Positions 42,067 through 51,299 are shown, counted from the first letter of the stretch. The stretch is DNA of 64,000 nt from Geojedonia sp051814705 (GCA_051814705.1 JBPWQW010000004.1:62001-126000), one strand, 5' to 3'. A program made the numbers and translations. The notes: generated from the letters alone by a model not told the origin.

Positions 42067-42825
42067 TTAAAAATCATATAAAAAACCATTCGTTAATTCG
42101 TATTGGGTTTTTGGTATGCCCCCTACTGGCAAAGCATCATAACTGTAATTAAAGGTAGTTGTAAAAGATAATTTTTCAATGATTTTAAATACTAAGGACG
42201 TGCTATTGGAAAATCTATAATCACTAAACGATTTTAATTTTGGTTGATAGTAGCTTGTACTTACAATATTAATGGCTTGGGTAGGATTAAAACTTAAGGA
42301 AAGATAAGCACTTCCTCTAACATCTTTTTGTATTTCGTTACCTATTACAGCAGAAGTTTTTTCATGTTCATACATTACTAAAGTCCCTAAATATAATCTA
42401 TAAATACTATCGTTATCACTTAATTTAAAGCGGGGTCCAACTCCTACAAGGGCTCTAAGATCGATTTGCGATACGGCATCATATTGTGTTTGTACAAAAG
42501 CTTCAAGCTTTATTTTATTAGAAATTCTGCGGTTGTACCTTAAATGTTGGGTGCCCCTATTAACAAACGAGTTGCCCTCCAGCTTTTGAAAGTTCAATTT
42601 ATTGTATAAAAGCCAATAATTAATTGAATCTTTATACTGAATATGTGCAGAGTTCGAAATCCAAAAAATGTCATTTGTATTTTTTATTAATCCAAAATTG
42701 AGACCTATAGAACCAGTCCATTTTGCATCTGTTGATTCTCTCAAAGATTCTATATTGAAAACTTCTTGTGCAGAACTAGAGGTTACTATTAAAAAAGTAA
42801 TAAAAGAGAGTGCGAAATTTTTCAT
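42067..42825 (-). CDS. DUF481 family outer-membrane protein
   Basis: This 252-residue protein has a signal peptide (TFLIVTSSSA|QEV) and a beta-rich mature part. Landmarks are DAKWTGSIGLNFGLIKNTND, RGTQHLRYNRRISNKIKLEA and the family-typical QIDLRALVGVGPRFKL, where the barrel strands alternate. It probably forms a small outer-membrane barrel of unknown role. It is convergent with eno, 18 bases apart, with no obvious terminator between them. Confidence 0.78.
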   Translation of the reverse strand: MKNFALSFITFLIVTSSSAQEVFNIESLRESTDAKWTGSIGLNFGLIKNTNDIFWISNSAHIQYKDSINYWLLYNKLNFQKLEGNSFVNRGTQHLRYNRRISNKIKLEAFVQTQYDAVSQIDLRALVGVGPRFKLSDNDSIYRLYLGTLVMYEHEKTSAVIGNEIQKDVRGSAYLSLSFNPTQAINIVSTSYYQPKLKSFSDYRFSNSTSLVFKIIEKLSFTTTFNYSYDALPVGGIPKTQYELTNGFLYDF

Positions 42826-43027
42826 ATTTAAATATAATCTTTAAAAATAATTAATATTATAAAATAATATAAACGATTGATTTTAAAAGAGACAAACAAT
42901 TTAAAATTATTGCGTTTTTAGTATTTATTTTATAAATACAGTAATTACAAAAACCTTTGTAAAGTTACTTTATATATCGTGAGATATTTTGTAATTTAGT
43001 CTTCTACTAAGATTAAAAATTCAATAC

Positions 43028-44314
43028 ATGTCAGATAAAGCTACGTTAGAAATCCATGGTGAAAAGTATGAGTTTTCTTTAATAAAAGGCACCGAAAATG
43101 AAGTTGCCATTGATATCAATAATTTAAGAGATATAACCGATGGGGTTATCACCCTCGATCCTGGATTTAAAAATACAGGATCTTGTGAAAGTGCCATTAC
43201 TTTTCTAGACGGGGATAAAGGAATTTTAAGATACAGGGGTTATGGTATTGAAGAATTGGCTGCAAAGGCCGATTTTTTAGAAGTAGCTTTTTTGTTGATT
43301 TTTGGAGAACTTCCAAATCAAGAGCAACTTAACAAATTTCAAAAAGATATTAAAGCAAATTCTGTAGTTGATGAAGACGTTAAGAAAATTCTAGACGCCT
43401 TTCCTAAATCAGCACATCCAATGGGTGTTTTGTCATCACTCACAAGCGCACTTACAGCTTTTAATCCATCTTCAGTTAATGTAAATTCTGAAGAAGCGAT
43501 GTACCATACAGTGGTTAAAATTATGGGAAAATTTCCTGTTTTGGTAGCTTGGACCATGCGTAAGAAACAGGGATTACCTTTAGATTATGGTGATAAAAAT
43601 TTAGGTTATGTTCAGAATATTTTAAAAATGATGTTTAAGCAACCTAATGAAGACTATGTTAGTAATCCAATTATTGTAAATGCTTTGGATAAGCTATTGG
43701 TACTTCATGCCGACCATGAGCAAAACTGTTCAACATCTACTGTGCGTATGGTTGGTTCATCTCATGCAGGCTTATTTGCATCCTTATCTGCTGGTATTTC
43801 AGCACTTTGGGGGCCACTTCACGGTGGCGCAAACCAAGCTGTTTTAGAAATGCTTCAGGGTATAAGTGATGATGGCGGAGATACCGAAAAGTATATGTCT
43901 AAAGCAAAAGACCGAAATGACCCTTTCCGTTTAATGGGATTTGGTCATCGTGTTTATAAAAACTTTGATCCTCGCGCAAAAATTATTAAGGCATCAGCCG
44001 ATGAGGTATTAAATGAATTGGGAGCTGAAGACCAAATTTTGAATATTGCTAAAAGTCTGGAAAAAGAGGCTTTAGTAGATCCTTATTTTGTGGATAGAAA
44101 ACTATATCCTAACGTCGATTTTTATTCTGGTATTATTTACAGAGCGATGGGAATTCCCGTAGATATGTTTACGGTCATGTTTGCTCTTGGTCGTTTGCCA
44201 GGTTGGATTGCTCAATGGAGAGAAATGCGTTTAGGAAAAGAACCTATCGGTCGCCCAAGGCAAGTATATATTGGGGAGAAACCTAGACCGTTTAAAACCA
44301 TTGAGGAACGGTAA
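43028..44314 (+). CDS. gltA: Citrate synthase
   Basis: The 428-residue enzyme condenses acetyl-CoA and oxaloacetate at the entry of the TCA cycle. It resembles the type II hexameric Gram-negative form: an N-terminal beta domain (LDPGFKNTGSCESAITFLDG), then active-site segments SSHAGLFASLSAGISALWGP, HGGANQAVLEML and FGHRVYKNFDPRAKII with catalytic His residues, and the Asp in PNVDFYSGI. It is followed by its own terminator. Confidence 0.96.
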   Translation: MSDKATLEIHGEKYEFSLIKGTENEVAIDINNLRDITDGVITLDPGFKNTGSCESAITFLDGDKGILRYRGYGIEELAAKADFLEVAFLLIFGELPNQEQLNKFQKDIKANSVVDEDVKKILDAFPKSAHPMGVLSSLTSALTAFNPSSVNVNSEEAMYHTVVKIMGKFPVLVAWTMRKKQGLPLDYGDKNLGYVQNILKMMFKQPNEDYVSNPIIVNALDKLLVLHADHEQNCSTSTVRMVGSSHAGLFASLSAGISALWGPLHGGANQAVLEMLQGISDDGGDTEKYMSKAKDRNDPFRLMGFGHRVYKNFDPRAKIIKASADEVLNELGAEDQILNIAKSLEKEALVDPYFVDRKLYPNVDFYSGIIYRAMGIPVDMFTVMFALGRLPGWIAQWREMRLGKEPIGRPRQVYIGEKPRPFKTIEER

Positions 44315-44330
44315 TAATATTTATTCTTCT

Positions 44331-44362
44331 TAAAAGCTTCATAGTATTATGGAGCTTTTTTA
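44331..44362 (+). terminator. Intrinsic terminator after gltA
   Basis: AAAAGCTTCATA (44331-44342) pairs with TATGGAGCTTTT (44348-44359), 12 base pairs with one G-U, followed by further T residues. It overlaps an upstream in-frame ATG (44349) of the next gene, which argues for that gene starting at 44373. Confidence 0.8.
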
Positions 44363-44372
44363 TATTTACATT

Positions 44373-45287
44373 ATGTTGAAACTTAATATTAAAAACGAGA
44401 CATCCAGGCTGCGTGCCGTGGTTTTGGGAACTGCCAAAAGCAATGGGCCTGTACCTAGAATTGAGGATGCTTATGATCCTAAATCCATAGAACATATCAA
44501 AGCAGGAACTTATCCAATTGAGTCAGATATGGTTAATGAAATGGAAACTGTTGCCAAAGTACTTGAAAAATACAATGTGCAAGTATTTAGGCCTGAAATT
44601 ATTAAGGATTGTAATCAAGTATTTGCACGTGATATCGCATTTGTAATTGAAGATAAATTTATAAAGGCCAATATTCTTCCAGACCGAGAGCAGGAAATAG
44701 AAGCCATTCACCATGTGATTGAGCAGATAAGGCCTGAAAATGTGATTAAATTACCTGAAGAATGCCATGTTGAAGGAGGCGATGTTATGCTTTGGAATGA
44801 TTATATTTTTGTAGGCACATATTCTGGGAACGATTACTCCAATTTTATTACGGCTCGTACCAACATGGATGCTGTTATTGCCATACAGGAACACTTTCCA
44901 AATAAAACGGTTAAAGCTTTTGAATTGCGAAAATCCAATACCAATGCTAAAGAAAATGCTTTACATTTGGATTGTTGTTTTCAACCCGTGGGTAAAAACA
45001 AAGCCATTCTACATAAAAATGGATTTTTAGTTGAAAAAGAGTACCAGTGGCTAGTTGATTTTTTTGGTAAAGAAAATATTTTTGAAATTACCAAAGATGA
45101 AATGTACAGCATGAACAGCAATATTTTTTCAATCTCAGAAGATGTGGTAATTTCCGAACAAAATTTTACCCGTTTAAATGCTTGGCTGCGAAGTCATGGA
45201 TTTACAGTTGAAGAAGTTCCTTATGCCGAAATTGCGAAGCAAGAAGGTTTACTACGCTGCTCTACTATGCCTTTGATTAGAGATTAA
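44373..45287 (+). CDS. Dimethylarginine dimethylaminohydrolase / arginine-deiminase family hydrolase
   Basis: This 304-residue protein has the pentein fold of guanidine-modifying enzymes. Conserved pieces are HVEGGDVMLWNDYIFVG (Glu/Asp substrate ligands), the catalytic His in ALHLDCCFQPVG and the nucleophilic Cys in LLRCSTMPLIRD at the C-terminus. The substrate could be arginine, methylarginine or another guanidine; sequence alone does not decide. The ATG at 44373 (MLKLNIKNETSRLRAVVLG) is preferred over 44349 because the latter lies inside the gltA terminator hairpin. Confidence 0.85.
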   Translation: MLKLNIKNETSRLRAVVLGTAKSNGPVPRIEDAYDPKSIEHIKAGTYPIESDMVNEMETVAKVLEKYNVQVFRPEIIKDCNQVFARDIAFVIEDKFIKANILPDREQEIEAIHHVIEQIRPENVIKLPEECHVEGGDVMLWNDYIFVGTYSGNDYSNFITARTNMDAVIAIQEHFPNKTVKAFELRKSNTNAKENALHLDCCFQPVGKNKAILHKNGFLVEKEYQWLVDFFGKENIFEITKDEMYSMNSNIFSISEDVVISEQNFTRLNAWLRSHGFTVEEVPYAEIAKQEGLLRCSTMPLIRD

Positions 45288-45321
45288 TCATGTTATAAAA
45301 ATTGAATAGGTTGGCGAGCCT

Positions 45322-45588
45322 TTATTTTCTATACAAAAAGTAATTTTTTACTAAATCGATATAAATACGCTTAGCCTCATCTTGAGAGACATCCTTAATT
45401 TGGAATAGAGCATTGGTCTTAAAAGCATTAATTATAGGTTTTTTACTACTTGGTCTACTATAATCATTAGTTGCCTTTTTGTAATAGGCATAAAGCCGTA
45501 ACAAAAAATCGGCAGGGAAATGCTCCGTAAAATTATTGATGCGGTCTACAGCATCCCTAAATTCTATGTCTAATTCTTCAGTCGTCAT
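45322..45588 (-). CDS. Acyl-CoA-binding protein
   Basis: The 88-residue four-helix protein fits the ACBP family: FRDAVDRINNFTEHFPADFL, then LRLYAYYKKATNDYS, the acyl-CoA phosphate-binding segment, and EAKRIYIDLVKNYFLYRK. The usual KWDAW motif is replaced by FKTNALFQI, as in other flavobacterial members. It should bind long-chain acyl-CoA. It overlaps psd by 4 bases and is the last gene of a phospholipid-synthesis operon, which fits a role in lipid handling. Confidence 0.85.
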   Translation of the reverse strand: MTTEELDIEFRDAVDRINNFTEHFPADFLLRLYAYYKKATNDYSRPSSKKPIINAFKTNALFQIKDVSQDEAKRIYIDLVKNYFLYRK

Positions 45589-46238
45589 TTTATATGAGCT
45601 ATGATACTTTCGCCGCCTTTTACGTTTTGGTTTAGCCTTACTTTAATGTCTGTATCCAAAGGTAAAAATACATCAACCCTCGAACCAAATTTAATAAATC
45701 CAGAATCGGCACCTTGTTGTACGGTGTCACCAAGTTTAGCATAGTTGACAATACGTTTTGCCAAAGCACCAGCAATTTGTCTATATAGCACTTTGCCAAA
45801 TATAGGGCTTTCCACCACTATCGTTGTGCGTTCATTTTCTTCACTTGATTTTGGATGCCAGGCAAAAAGATATTTTCCAGGATGGTAAGCACTAAATACT
45901 ACTTTTCCAGCAATAGGAAAACGAGTTACATGTACATTTATAGGAGACATAAAAATTGATACTTGAATACGTTTATCTTTGAATACTTCATTTTCAAAAA
46001 CTTCTTCAACCACGACAACCTTACCATCTACGGGAGCTATAATCTGTTTATCATTAGCAATAGTATGGCGTTTAGGGTTTCTAAAAAACTGAAGGATTAA
46101 AACAAATATTAGTAATAATACAATTTGCACTAAAATTTGAAGCCATTGTGTTGCAATAAAATAATCAGCCAAAAGAATAGTAATGGTAATAATGGCAAAG
46201 GTTGCAAAGATAATTTTATGACCCTCTTTATGAAACAT
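45585..46238 (-). CDS. psd: Phosphatidylserine decarboxylase proenzyme (short form)
   Basis: This 217-residue enzyme makes phosphatidylethanolamine. Two N-terminal membrane segments precede the catalytic domain with APVDGKVVVVEE, INVHVTRFPIAGKV and the self-cleavage site in SGFIKFGSRVDVFLP, where Ser becomes the pyruvoyl group after cleavage at Gly-Ser. This is the compact type found in Bacteroidota. It overlaps cdsA by 11 bases and the acyl-CoA-binding gene by 4; pss, the intermediate step, is not in the window. Confidence 0.94.
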   Translation of the reverse strand: MFHKEGHKIIFATFAIITITILLADYFIATQWLQILVQIVLLLIFVLILQFFRNPKRHTIANDKQIIAPVDGKVVVVEEVFENEVFKDKRIQVSIFMSPINVHVTRFPIAGKVVFSAYHPGKYLFAWHPKSSEENERTTIVVESPIFGKVLYRQIAGALAKRIVNYAKLGDTVQQGADSGFIKFGSRVDVFLPLDTDIKVRLNQNVKGGESIIAHIK

Positions 46239-47049
46239 AGATTGTAATTCTTAAAAATAAATATATAAAAGGTGATGCAAATATAATACTATCCAATCGG
46301 TCCAATAGGCCTCCATGCCCAGGCATGATCATACCACTGTCTTTTACATCAGCCTGTCGTTTAAATTTGGATTCGATTAAATCGCCCAAAGTACCAAAAA
46401 CACTAATAATAATACTCAATATTAGCCAACTTGTTGAATCTAATAATTCGGTAAAGTTAGCAATAAAAAAACTAGCTACACATGCAAAAAATAAACCACC
46501 CAAAAAACCTTCGATCGTTTTTTTAGGTGAAACACTCGGGAACAGTTTTTGTTTTCCAAAGTTTTTACCTACCAAATATGCAAAGGTATCGTTTATCCAA
46601 ATTAAAATAAAAGCCCCCAATAAAAGTAAAGGAGAAAAGGTGTTATTATAATTTGCAATACTGATTAAAAATACAAAGGCACTTGACAAATAGAACGTAG
46701 TGATTATAAAAGGCTTGGAGCCTAGTAATGGAATTGTTTTTTCAGAGAACAAATCTTTAATTAGAATGAGCTGAACAAAAATGGTAATAACATGAAGTAT
46801 TTGAAGGGCTTCTTGAAACCCGGGAGAAGCGTTAAACAAAATAGGCCAATAACTGAATCCTAAATATAATACTGCAAAAATAATATAAGGTACAACGCTC
46901 TTTAACTGAATGAGTTTTTTAAATTCGACCAAACACACAAGGCCAAACCCAAAAAATAAAATAATAAGAACGTGTTGCCAATACAATGAAACTATGAGTA
47001 ATGTAATATAGATTGCTCCTGATATGGCCCGTGTACCAAGTTCCTTCAT
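46228..47049 (-). CDS. cdsA: Phosphatidate cytidylyltransferase (CDP-diglyceride synthase)
   Basis: The 273-residue integral membrane protein makes CDP-diacylglycerol. It has about eight hydrophobic segments and the family signature in SPKKTIEGFLGGLFFA plus the C-terminal RQADVKDSGMIMPGHGGLLD and RLDSIIFASPF. It abuts the LUD gene with no intervening base and overlaps psd, so the order LUD-cdsA-psd-ACBP is one transcript. Confidence 0.95.
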   Translation of the reverse strand: MKELGTRAISGAIYITLLIVSLYWQHVLIILFFGFGLVCLVEFKKLIQLKSVVPYIIFAVLYLGFSYWPILFNASPGFQEALQILHVITIFVQLILIKDLFSEKTIPLLGSKPFIITTFYLSSAFVFLISIANYNNTFSPLLLLGAFILIWINDTFAYLVGKNFGKQKLFPSVSPKKTIEGFLGGLFFACVASFFIANFTELLDSTSWLILSIIISVFGTLGDLIESKFKRQADVKDSGMIMPGHGGLLDRLDSIIFASPFIYLFLRITIYVS

Positions 47050-47655
47050 TTATAGGTCTTCTAAAAGCAGCAAATATAGGTTTTTTGAGCTACTTCCGTA
47101 AGTAAGAAAGTCTTTTTCCTCTAAAGTTTTGAAGTGTTTTATGGTGGTAATATTGGTAGGTATCTTGTTTCGATTTTTTCCTTTAATGCCTCTTAAGCCT
47201 TCTCCAATATTTTCAACTAACTGACTTGTTGTTGCATAGATTATAAAATTTGGGGGTAGATCTTTAAGTCTTTTTTCAGCGATTTGATTGGAAGAAATTA
47301 AAAGTGACCCATCATCTGAAATTAAATATTCGCAAGTCGATAAAAAGTAAACACCTTCAGATGCTTTTTTTGTACAGTTAAGATTAAAATTCTTGAATAA
47401 GTCATTTAACCGATCATCTAAAAGCAAAACCTGTTTATCACCCCATTTATTTTCCTTGAGAATCTCATTTAAGCTGTCATTAATTTCCTGCATACTATCA
47501 CAATACAGGAACTTCCCTCCATTAGCTTTAAAATTGATTGTAAACCGTTCGTCAATGGGCAACTTGATTTCGGGCATATATTTGCCCCTCTCTTCGTTTT
47601 TAATATGTTCTTCGGTATTATCTTTAAGACCAAAGATTTTACGAAATAGGCTCAT
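47050..47655 (-). CDS. LUD domain (LutC/YkgG-like) protein
   Basis: The 201-residue protein has the LUD fold: FKANGGKFLYCDSMQEINDS, VYFLSTCEYLISDDGSLLIS, and LPPNFIIYATTSQLVENIGE followed by GLRGIKGKNRNKIP. LutC takes part in L-lactate oxidation with LutA and LutB, which are absent here. Stand-alone copies beside cdsA and ftsH are common in Bacteroidota and of unknown role. It is the first gene of the phospholipid operon and follows a strong terminator. Confidence 0.8.
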   Translation of the reverse strand: MSLFRKIFGLKDNTEEHIKNEERGKYMPEIKLPIDERFTINFKANGGKFLYCDSMQEINDSLNEILKENKWGDKQVLLLDDRLNDLFKNFNLNCTKKASEGVYFLSTCEYLISDDGSLLISSNQIAEKRLKDLPPNFIIYATTSQLVENIGEGLRGIKGKNRNKIPTNITTIKHFKTLEEKDFLTYGSSSKNLYLLLLEDL

Positions 47656-47705
47656 TTAAGGAATAGCTATTAACCCAGAAGGGATATTTGACATCTTCAA
47701 ATATA

Positions 47706-47744
47706 AAAAAACTTAAATTAACAATGGTTTAATTTAAGTTTTTT
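47706..47744. terminator. Bidirectional intrinsic terminator between ftsH and the LUD gene
   Basis: A perfect 16-bp stem is formed by 47706-47721 and 47729-47744 around the loop CAATGGT. Each arm ends in a run of six A or T residues, so transcripts in either direction would end in U residues. It should separate rsfS-ftsH from the LUD-cdsA-psd-ACBP operon. Confidence 0.9.
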
Positions 47745-47768
47745 ATAGGATATAAAGAAGATCAAATA

Positions 47769-49700
47769 CTATTCTTCTTCATCTTTAGCAAAAGGGCGTT
47801 TTCCAAAAATCTTTTCGAGATTATCTTTAAAAATAACTTCTTTTTCAAGTAACACTTCAGCCAATTCTGTAAGCTTATCTTTATTATCTTCTAGTAGTTT
47901 TATGGCCCGTTTATATTGGGATTCTATAATATCAGAAATTTCTTTATCTATCAGTTCTGCAGTTTGTTCGCTATAAGGTTTTGTAAAACCATATTCATTC
48001 TGCCCAGAAGAATCGTAATAGGTAAGATTACCAACTTTTTCACTTAGGCCATATATGGTTACCATAGCTCGAGCCTGCTTGGTTACTTTTTCAAGGTCAC
48101 TTAATGCACCAGTTGATATTTTATTGAAAATTACTTTTTCAGCGGCACGTCCACCCAAAGCTGCGCACATTTCATCAAGCATTTGTTCAGGATGAACAAT
48201 AAGGCGTTCTTCTGGCAAATACCAAGCGGCTCCAAGAGATTGTCCACGGGGTACAATGGTAACCTTTACCAGAGGTGCTGCATGTTCTAACATCCAACTT
48301 ATAGTTGCATGACCGGCTTCGTGAAAAGCAACGGCCCGTTTTTCAGCAGGTGTGATAATTTTATTTTTCTTCTCAAGTCCTCCAACAATTCTGTCTACAG
48401 CATCAAGAAAGTCTTGTTTGTCTACAGCCTTTTTTCCAGTTCTAGCTGCAATCAATGCGGCTTCATTACAAACATTGGCAATATCAGCACCAGAAAAACC
48501 TGGCGTTTGCCTAGCAAGAAAATCGATGTCTAGTTTTTCGGATTGTTTGATTGGTCTTAAATGGACTTCAAATATTTTTTTACGCTCCCTTACATCTGGT
48601 AAATCCACAAAAATTTGTCGATCAAATCGACCAGCTCGCATTAAAGCTTTATCTAAAACATCGGCTCTGTTGGTTGCGGCTAATACAATGACATTGGTAT
48701 TGGTGCCAAAACCATCCATTTCAGTTAATAACTGATTCAGCGTGTTTTCTCGCTCATCATTAGATCCCGAAAAGTTATTCTTACCTCTAGCTCTTCCTAT
48801 GGCATCAATTTCATCAATAAAAATAATAGAAGGAGATTTTTCTTTGGCCTGTTTGAATAAGTCCCGTACTCTGGAGGCGCCAACACCTACAAACATTTCA
48901 ACAAAATCTGAGCCTGATAATGAAAAGAACGGCACTTTAGCTTCTCCAGCTACTGCTTTTGCCAAAAGGGTTTTCCCAGTTCCGGGTTGCCCTATAAGTA
49001 AAGCTCCTTTAGGGATTTTTCCACCTAGTGAGGTGTATTTTTCAGGGTATTTTAAAAAGTCTACAATCTCTTGAACTTCTTCTTTGGCACCTTCTAAACC
49101 GGCAACATCTTTAAAGGATGTTTTAATATCTGTTTTTTCATCAAAAAGTTTCGCTTTAGATTTTCCTATATTGAAAAGCTGCCCGCCGGCACCACCACCT
49201 GAGCCCGATGACATTCGTCTCATAATGAATATCCAAACGCCTATAATGAGAACAAAAGGGAGTATAGAAATCAAGAAATTTCCCCAAAGATTTTCTTCGG
49301 TTTTGTATTTTAATTCTGTAGTTAAGTTGTCTTTAACGATGGTATCGTTAATATCTTTTTCAAAGTTTTGAAGGTCTCCAAATTCAAAAGTATAGTTTGG
49401 AGCTGCAGTCATTGATGGAAGAAAGTTGTTTGGCTTAGTCGCTTTGTGGACCTCTTTTTCTACAGCTTCTTTGGTAAGATAAACTTTAGCTTCTCTTTTA
49501 TTGACGATTTCAATTTTGGCAACATCGCCATTGCCCAAATATTCTAAAAATCTTGATGGTGTAATGGTTGCTGGACTTTGGCCGCCAAAACCACCATAAA
49601 ATAATTGCATTGCTAAAAATATGGAGATGACTATACCGTAAATCCAATACGGATTTAATTTTGGTTTTTTAGTTGAATTTTTATTTTCTTTACTCATCAA
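47769..49700 (-). CDS. ftsH: ATP-dependent zinc metalloprotease FtsH
   Basis: This 643-residue membrane-bound AAA+ protease degrades unfolded membrane and regulatory proteins. Two membrane segments (about 18-38 and 142-162) flank a periplasmic domain. The AAA module has Walker A GQPGTGKT (about 237; Gln where Pro is usual), Walker B IIFIDEIDAIGRARG, and the second region of homology ATNRADVLDKALMRAGRFDR. The protease domain has zinc ligands in HEAGH (about 459) and a downstream Asp. A Gly-rich linker (SSGSGGGAGGQ) follows the second membrane segment. It lies 7 bases after rsfS. Confidence 0.96.
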   Translation of the reverse strand: MMSKENKNSTKKPKLNPYWIYGIVISIFLAMQLFYGGFGGQSPATITPSRFLEYLGNGDVAKIEIVNKREAKVYLTKEAVEKEVHKATKPNNFLPSMTAAPNYTFEFGDLQNFEKDINDTIVKDNLTTELKYKTEENLWGNFLISILPFVLIIGVWIFIMRRMSSGSGGGAGGQLFNIGKSKAKLFDEKTDIKTSFKDVAGLEGAKEEVQEIVDFLKYPEKYTSLGGKIPKGALLIGQPGTGKTLLAKAVAGEAKVPFFSLSGSDFVEMFVGVGASRVRDLFKQAKEKSPSIIFIDEIDAIGRARGKNNFSGSNDERENTLNQLLTEMDGFGTNTNVIVLAATNRADVLDKALMRAGRFDRQIFVDLPDVRERKKIFEVHLRPIKQSEKLDIDFLARQTPGFSGADIANVCNEAALIAARTGKKAVDKQDFLDAVDRIVGGLEKKNKIITPAEKRAVAFHEAGHATISWMLEHAAPLVKVTIVPRGQSLGAAWYLPEERLIVHPEQMLDEMCAALGGRAAEKVIFNKISTGALSDLEKVTKQARAMVTIYGLSEKVGNLTYYDSSGQNEYGFTKPYSEQTAELIDKEISDIIESQYKRAIKLLEDNKDKLTELAEVLLEKEVIFKDNLEKIFGKRPFAKDEEE

Positions 49701-49707
49701 TTTTACT

Positions 49708-50079
49708 TTAGTAACTAGTTTCTATTACGGTTGTTTTCGCATCTCCCCATAGGCTTTCAATATCGTAATATTGTCTCGTATGTTTTTGGAACACATGCAC
49801 GACCACATTTACATAATCTATTAATACCCATTCGGCATTATCGCTTCCTTCTACATGCCAAGGGTTGTCTTTAAGTTCTTTACTGACCTTTTTTTGTATG
49901 GAATTGACTATAGCATTTACTTGGGTGTTCGAGGTTCCTTCACAAATAATGAAATAATCACAAACGGTGTTTTCTATGTCTCTTAAATCAAGAATTGTAA
50001 TCTCCTTTCCTTTTACATCTTCAATACCACTTAATATTGTTGTTATTAACTGATCTGCGTTAGTATTTTCTTTCGACAT
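49708..50079 (-). CDS. rsfS: Ribosome silencing factor RsfS
   Basis: The 123-residue protein binds uL14 and blocks subunit joining when nutrients run low. Family segments are GKEITILDLRDIENTVCDYF, ICEGTSNTQVNAIVNSI and PWHVEGSDNAEWVLIDYVNV. It is the first gene of the rsfS-ftsH unit. A -7-like TAACTTTG (minus strand, 50107-50100) lies 20 bases upstream. Confidence 0.94.
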   Translation of the reverse strand: MSKENTNADQLITTILSGIEDVKGKEITILDLRDIENTVCDYFIICEGTSNTQVNAIVNSIQKKVSKELKDNPWHVEGSDNAEWVLIDYVNVVVHVFQKHTRQYYDIESLWGDAKTTVIETSY

Positions 50080-50099
50080 TAATTTGATTTAAATTTGTG

Positions 50100-50107
50100 C
50101 AAAGTTA
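50100..50107 (-). promoter_or_regulatory. Probable -7 element of rsfS-ftsH
   Basis: On the minus strand this reads TAACTTTG, matching TAnnTTTG, 20 bases before the rsfS ATG in the divergent rsfS/birA spacer. A TTTG box at the ideal distance is not evident. Confidence 0.42.
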
Positions 50108-50175
50108 TTATTTTTTTGATACTTATTAACTTTAATTAATCATAAGAAAAATATAAATTAATATAGACCACCTAG

Positions 50176-50907
50176 ATGGATATAATCAAACTTGATGCCA
50201 TTGACTCCACCAACTCCTATTTAAGGCAATTAAGTGTAACAGAAGATGTTGAAGATTTTACGGTTGTGGTAGCAAACTATCAAACCAATGGGAGGGGGCA
50301 AATGGGTTCACAATGGGATTCCCAAGCCTCCAAAAATCTGATGGTGAGCGTGTTTAAGGACGTTTCCTTCCTCAATTTGGAGCACCATTTTTTTATAAGC
50401 ATTGCTGTTTCGCTGTCCATTTTAAAAGCATTGCAAAGCTTCAATATAAAAAAATTAAAGGTAAAATGGCCCAACGACATTTTGTCAGAAAACAAAAAAA
50501 TAGGCGGAATTTTAATCGAAAATGTCATAAAACAAGCTAAAATTAATGCAACCATTATTGGTTTTGGTGTGAATATCAACCAAACAGAATTTGATCACCT
50601 ACCACAAGCATCTTCAATGCGTCTCATATCCGGTCGTAATTATGAATTAGATGAAATTCTTCAAGCAATACTAACTAAGCTTGAATATTATTTTAAGATT
50701 CTTGAGCAAGGGCAATTTGAAACCTTAAAAAAAACTTACGAGAACCATGTGTTTAGAAAAGATAAACCCTCAACTTTTAGAGATGCTAAAGGTCATTTGT
50801 TTTCGGGTTATATAAAAGGTGTTTCAAACTCTGGAAATTTACAAGTGGGTCTTGAAGACGACATCATAAAAGAATTTGACCTTAAAGCCATTACCTTGTT
50901 GTACTAG
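50176..50907 (+). CDS. birA: Biotin--[acetyl-CoA-carboxylase] ligase
   Basis: This 243-residue enzyme attaches biotin to carboxylase BCCP domains. It starts directly with the catalytic domain (IIKLDAIDSTNSYLRQL), so it lacks the N-terminal helix-turn-helix of bifunctional BirA and is not a repressor. Motifs are ANYQTNGRGQMGSQWDS, the biotin/ATP site VKWPNDILSENKKIGGILIE and FGVNINQTEF. Its TAG stop shares CTAG with the stop of the convergent SRPBCC gene. Confidence 0.93.
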   Translation: MDIIKLDAIDSTNSYLRQLSVTEDVEDFTVVVANYQTNGRGQMGSQWDSQASKNLMVSVFKDVSFLNLEHHFFISIAVSLSILKALQSFNIKKLKVKWPNDILSENKKIGGILIENVIKQAKINATIIGFGVNINQTEFDHLPQASSMRLISGRNYELDEILQAILTKLEYYFKILEQGQFETLKKTYENHVFRKDKPSTFRDAKGHLFSGYIKGVSNSGNLQVGLEDDIIKEFDLKAITLLY

Positions 50908-51299
50908 ACAGCTGTAACCATTTTGGTCACTAAAGTTTCAATAAATTTACTGATAGGGCCTTTGATCATCATGGCCATCATAGGGTTAAAATCACCTTCA
51001 AAAGTCAATTGCACTTCGCTTGAATTAGAATTGATTTCTGTAATGTTTCCTGTTAAGGAGAAATCAAGTTTTCCTCCAGCAGCTCCCAGTACGATTTTAT
51101 TTGGTGCTAAGACTTCCTTTTTCTTCAGTTCAATTTCGGGCATGCCTTTTAGGGCAAATACAAAAGTGTCTTCTCCTAAAACTTCAAATTTACTGATGTT
51201 TTCGGGCATTAATTGCTCAAAGTTTTCAACTTTAGACAAAAAGTCAAAAGTCTGTTGCGCAGATTTGTTTAGGACTACTTTAGGAGATTCTAAATTCAT
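50904..51299 (-). CDS. SRPBCC (START-like) family protein
   Basis: The 131-residue protein has the pattern of a START-like hydrophobic-ligand-binding fold: an N-terminal strand and helix (VVLNKSAQQTFDFLSKVENF, EQLMPENISKFEV), the central sheet and the long C-terminal helix (MIKGPISKFIETLVTKMV). The ligand is unknown. It lies 24 bases downstream of pyrE on the same strand, so the two are probably co-transcribed. Confidence 0.8.
   Translation of the reverse strand: MNLESPKVVLNKSAQQTFDFLSKVENFEQLMPENISKFEVLGEDTFVFALKGMPEIELKKKEVLAPNKIVLGAAGGKLDFSLTGNITEINSNSSEVQLTFEGDFNPMMAMMIKGPISKFIETLVTKMVTAV

Noticed and set aside
48352..49371. Several long open frames on the strand opposite ftsH (also opposite secY, eno and others)
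   Set aside because: They are shadows of strongly coding sequence; their translations are rich in Ser, Pro and Ile with no domain or start context.
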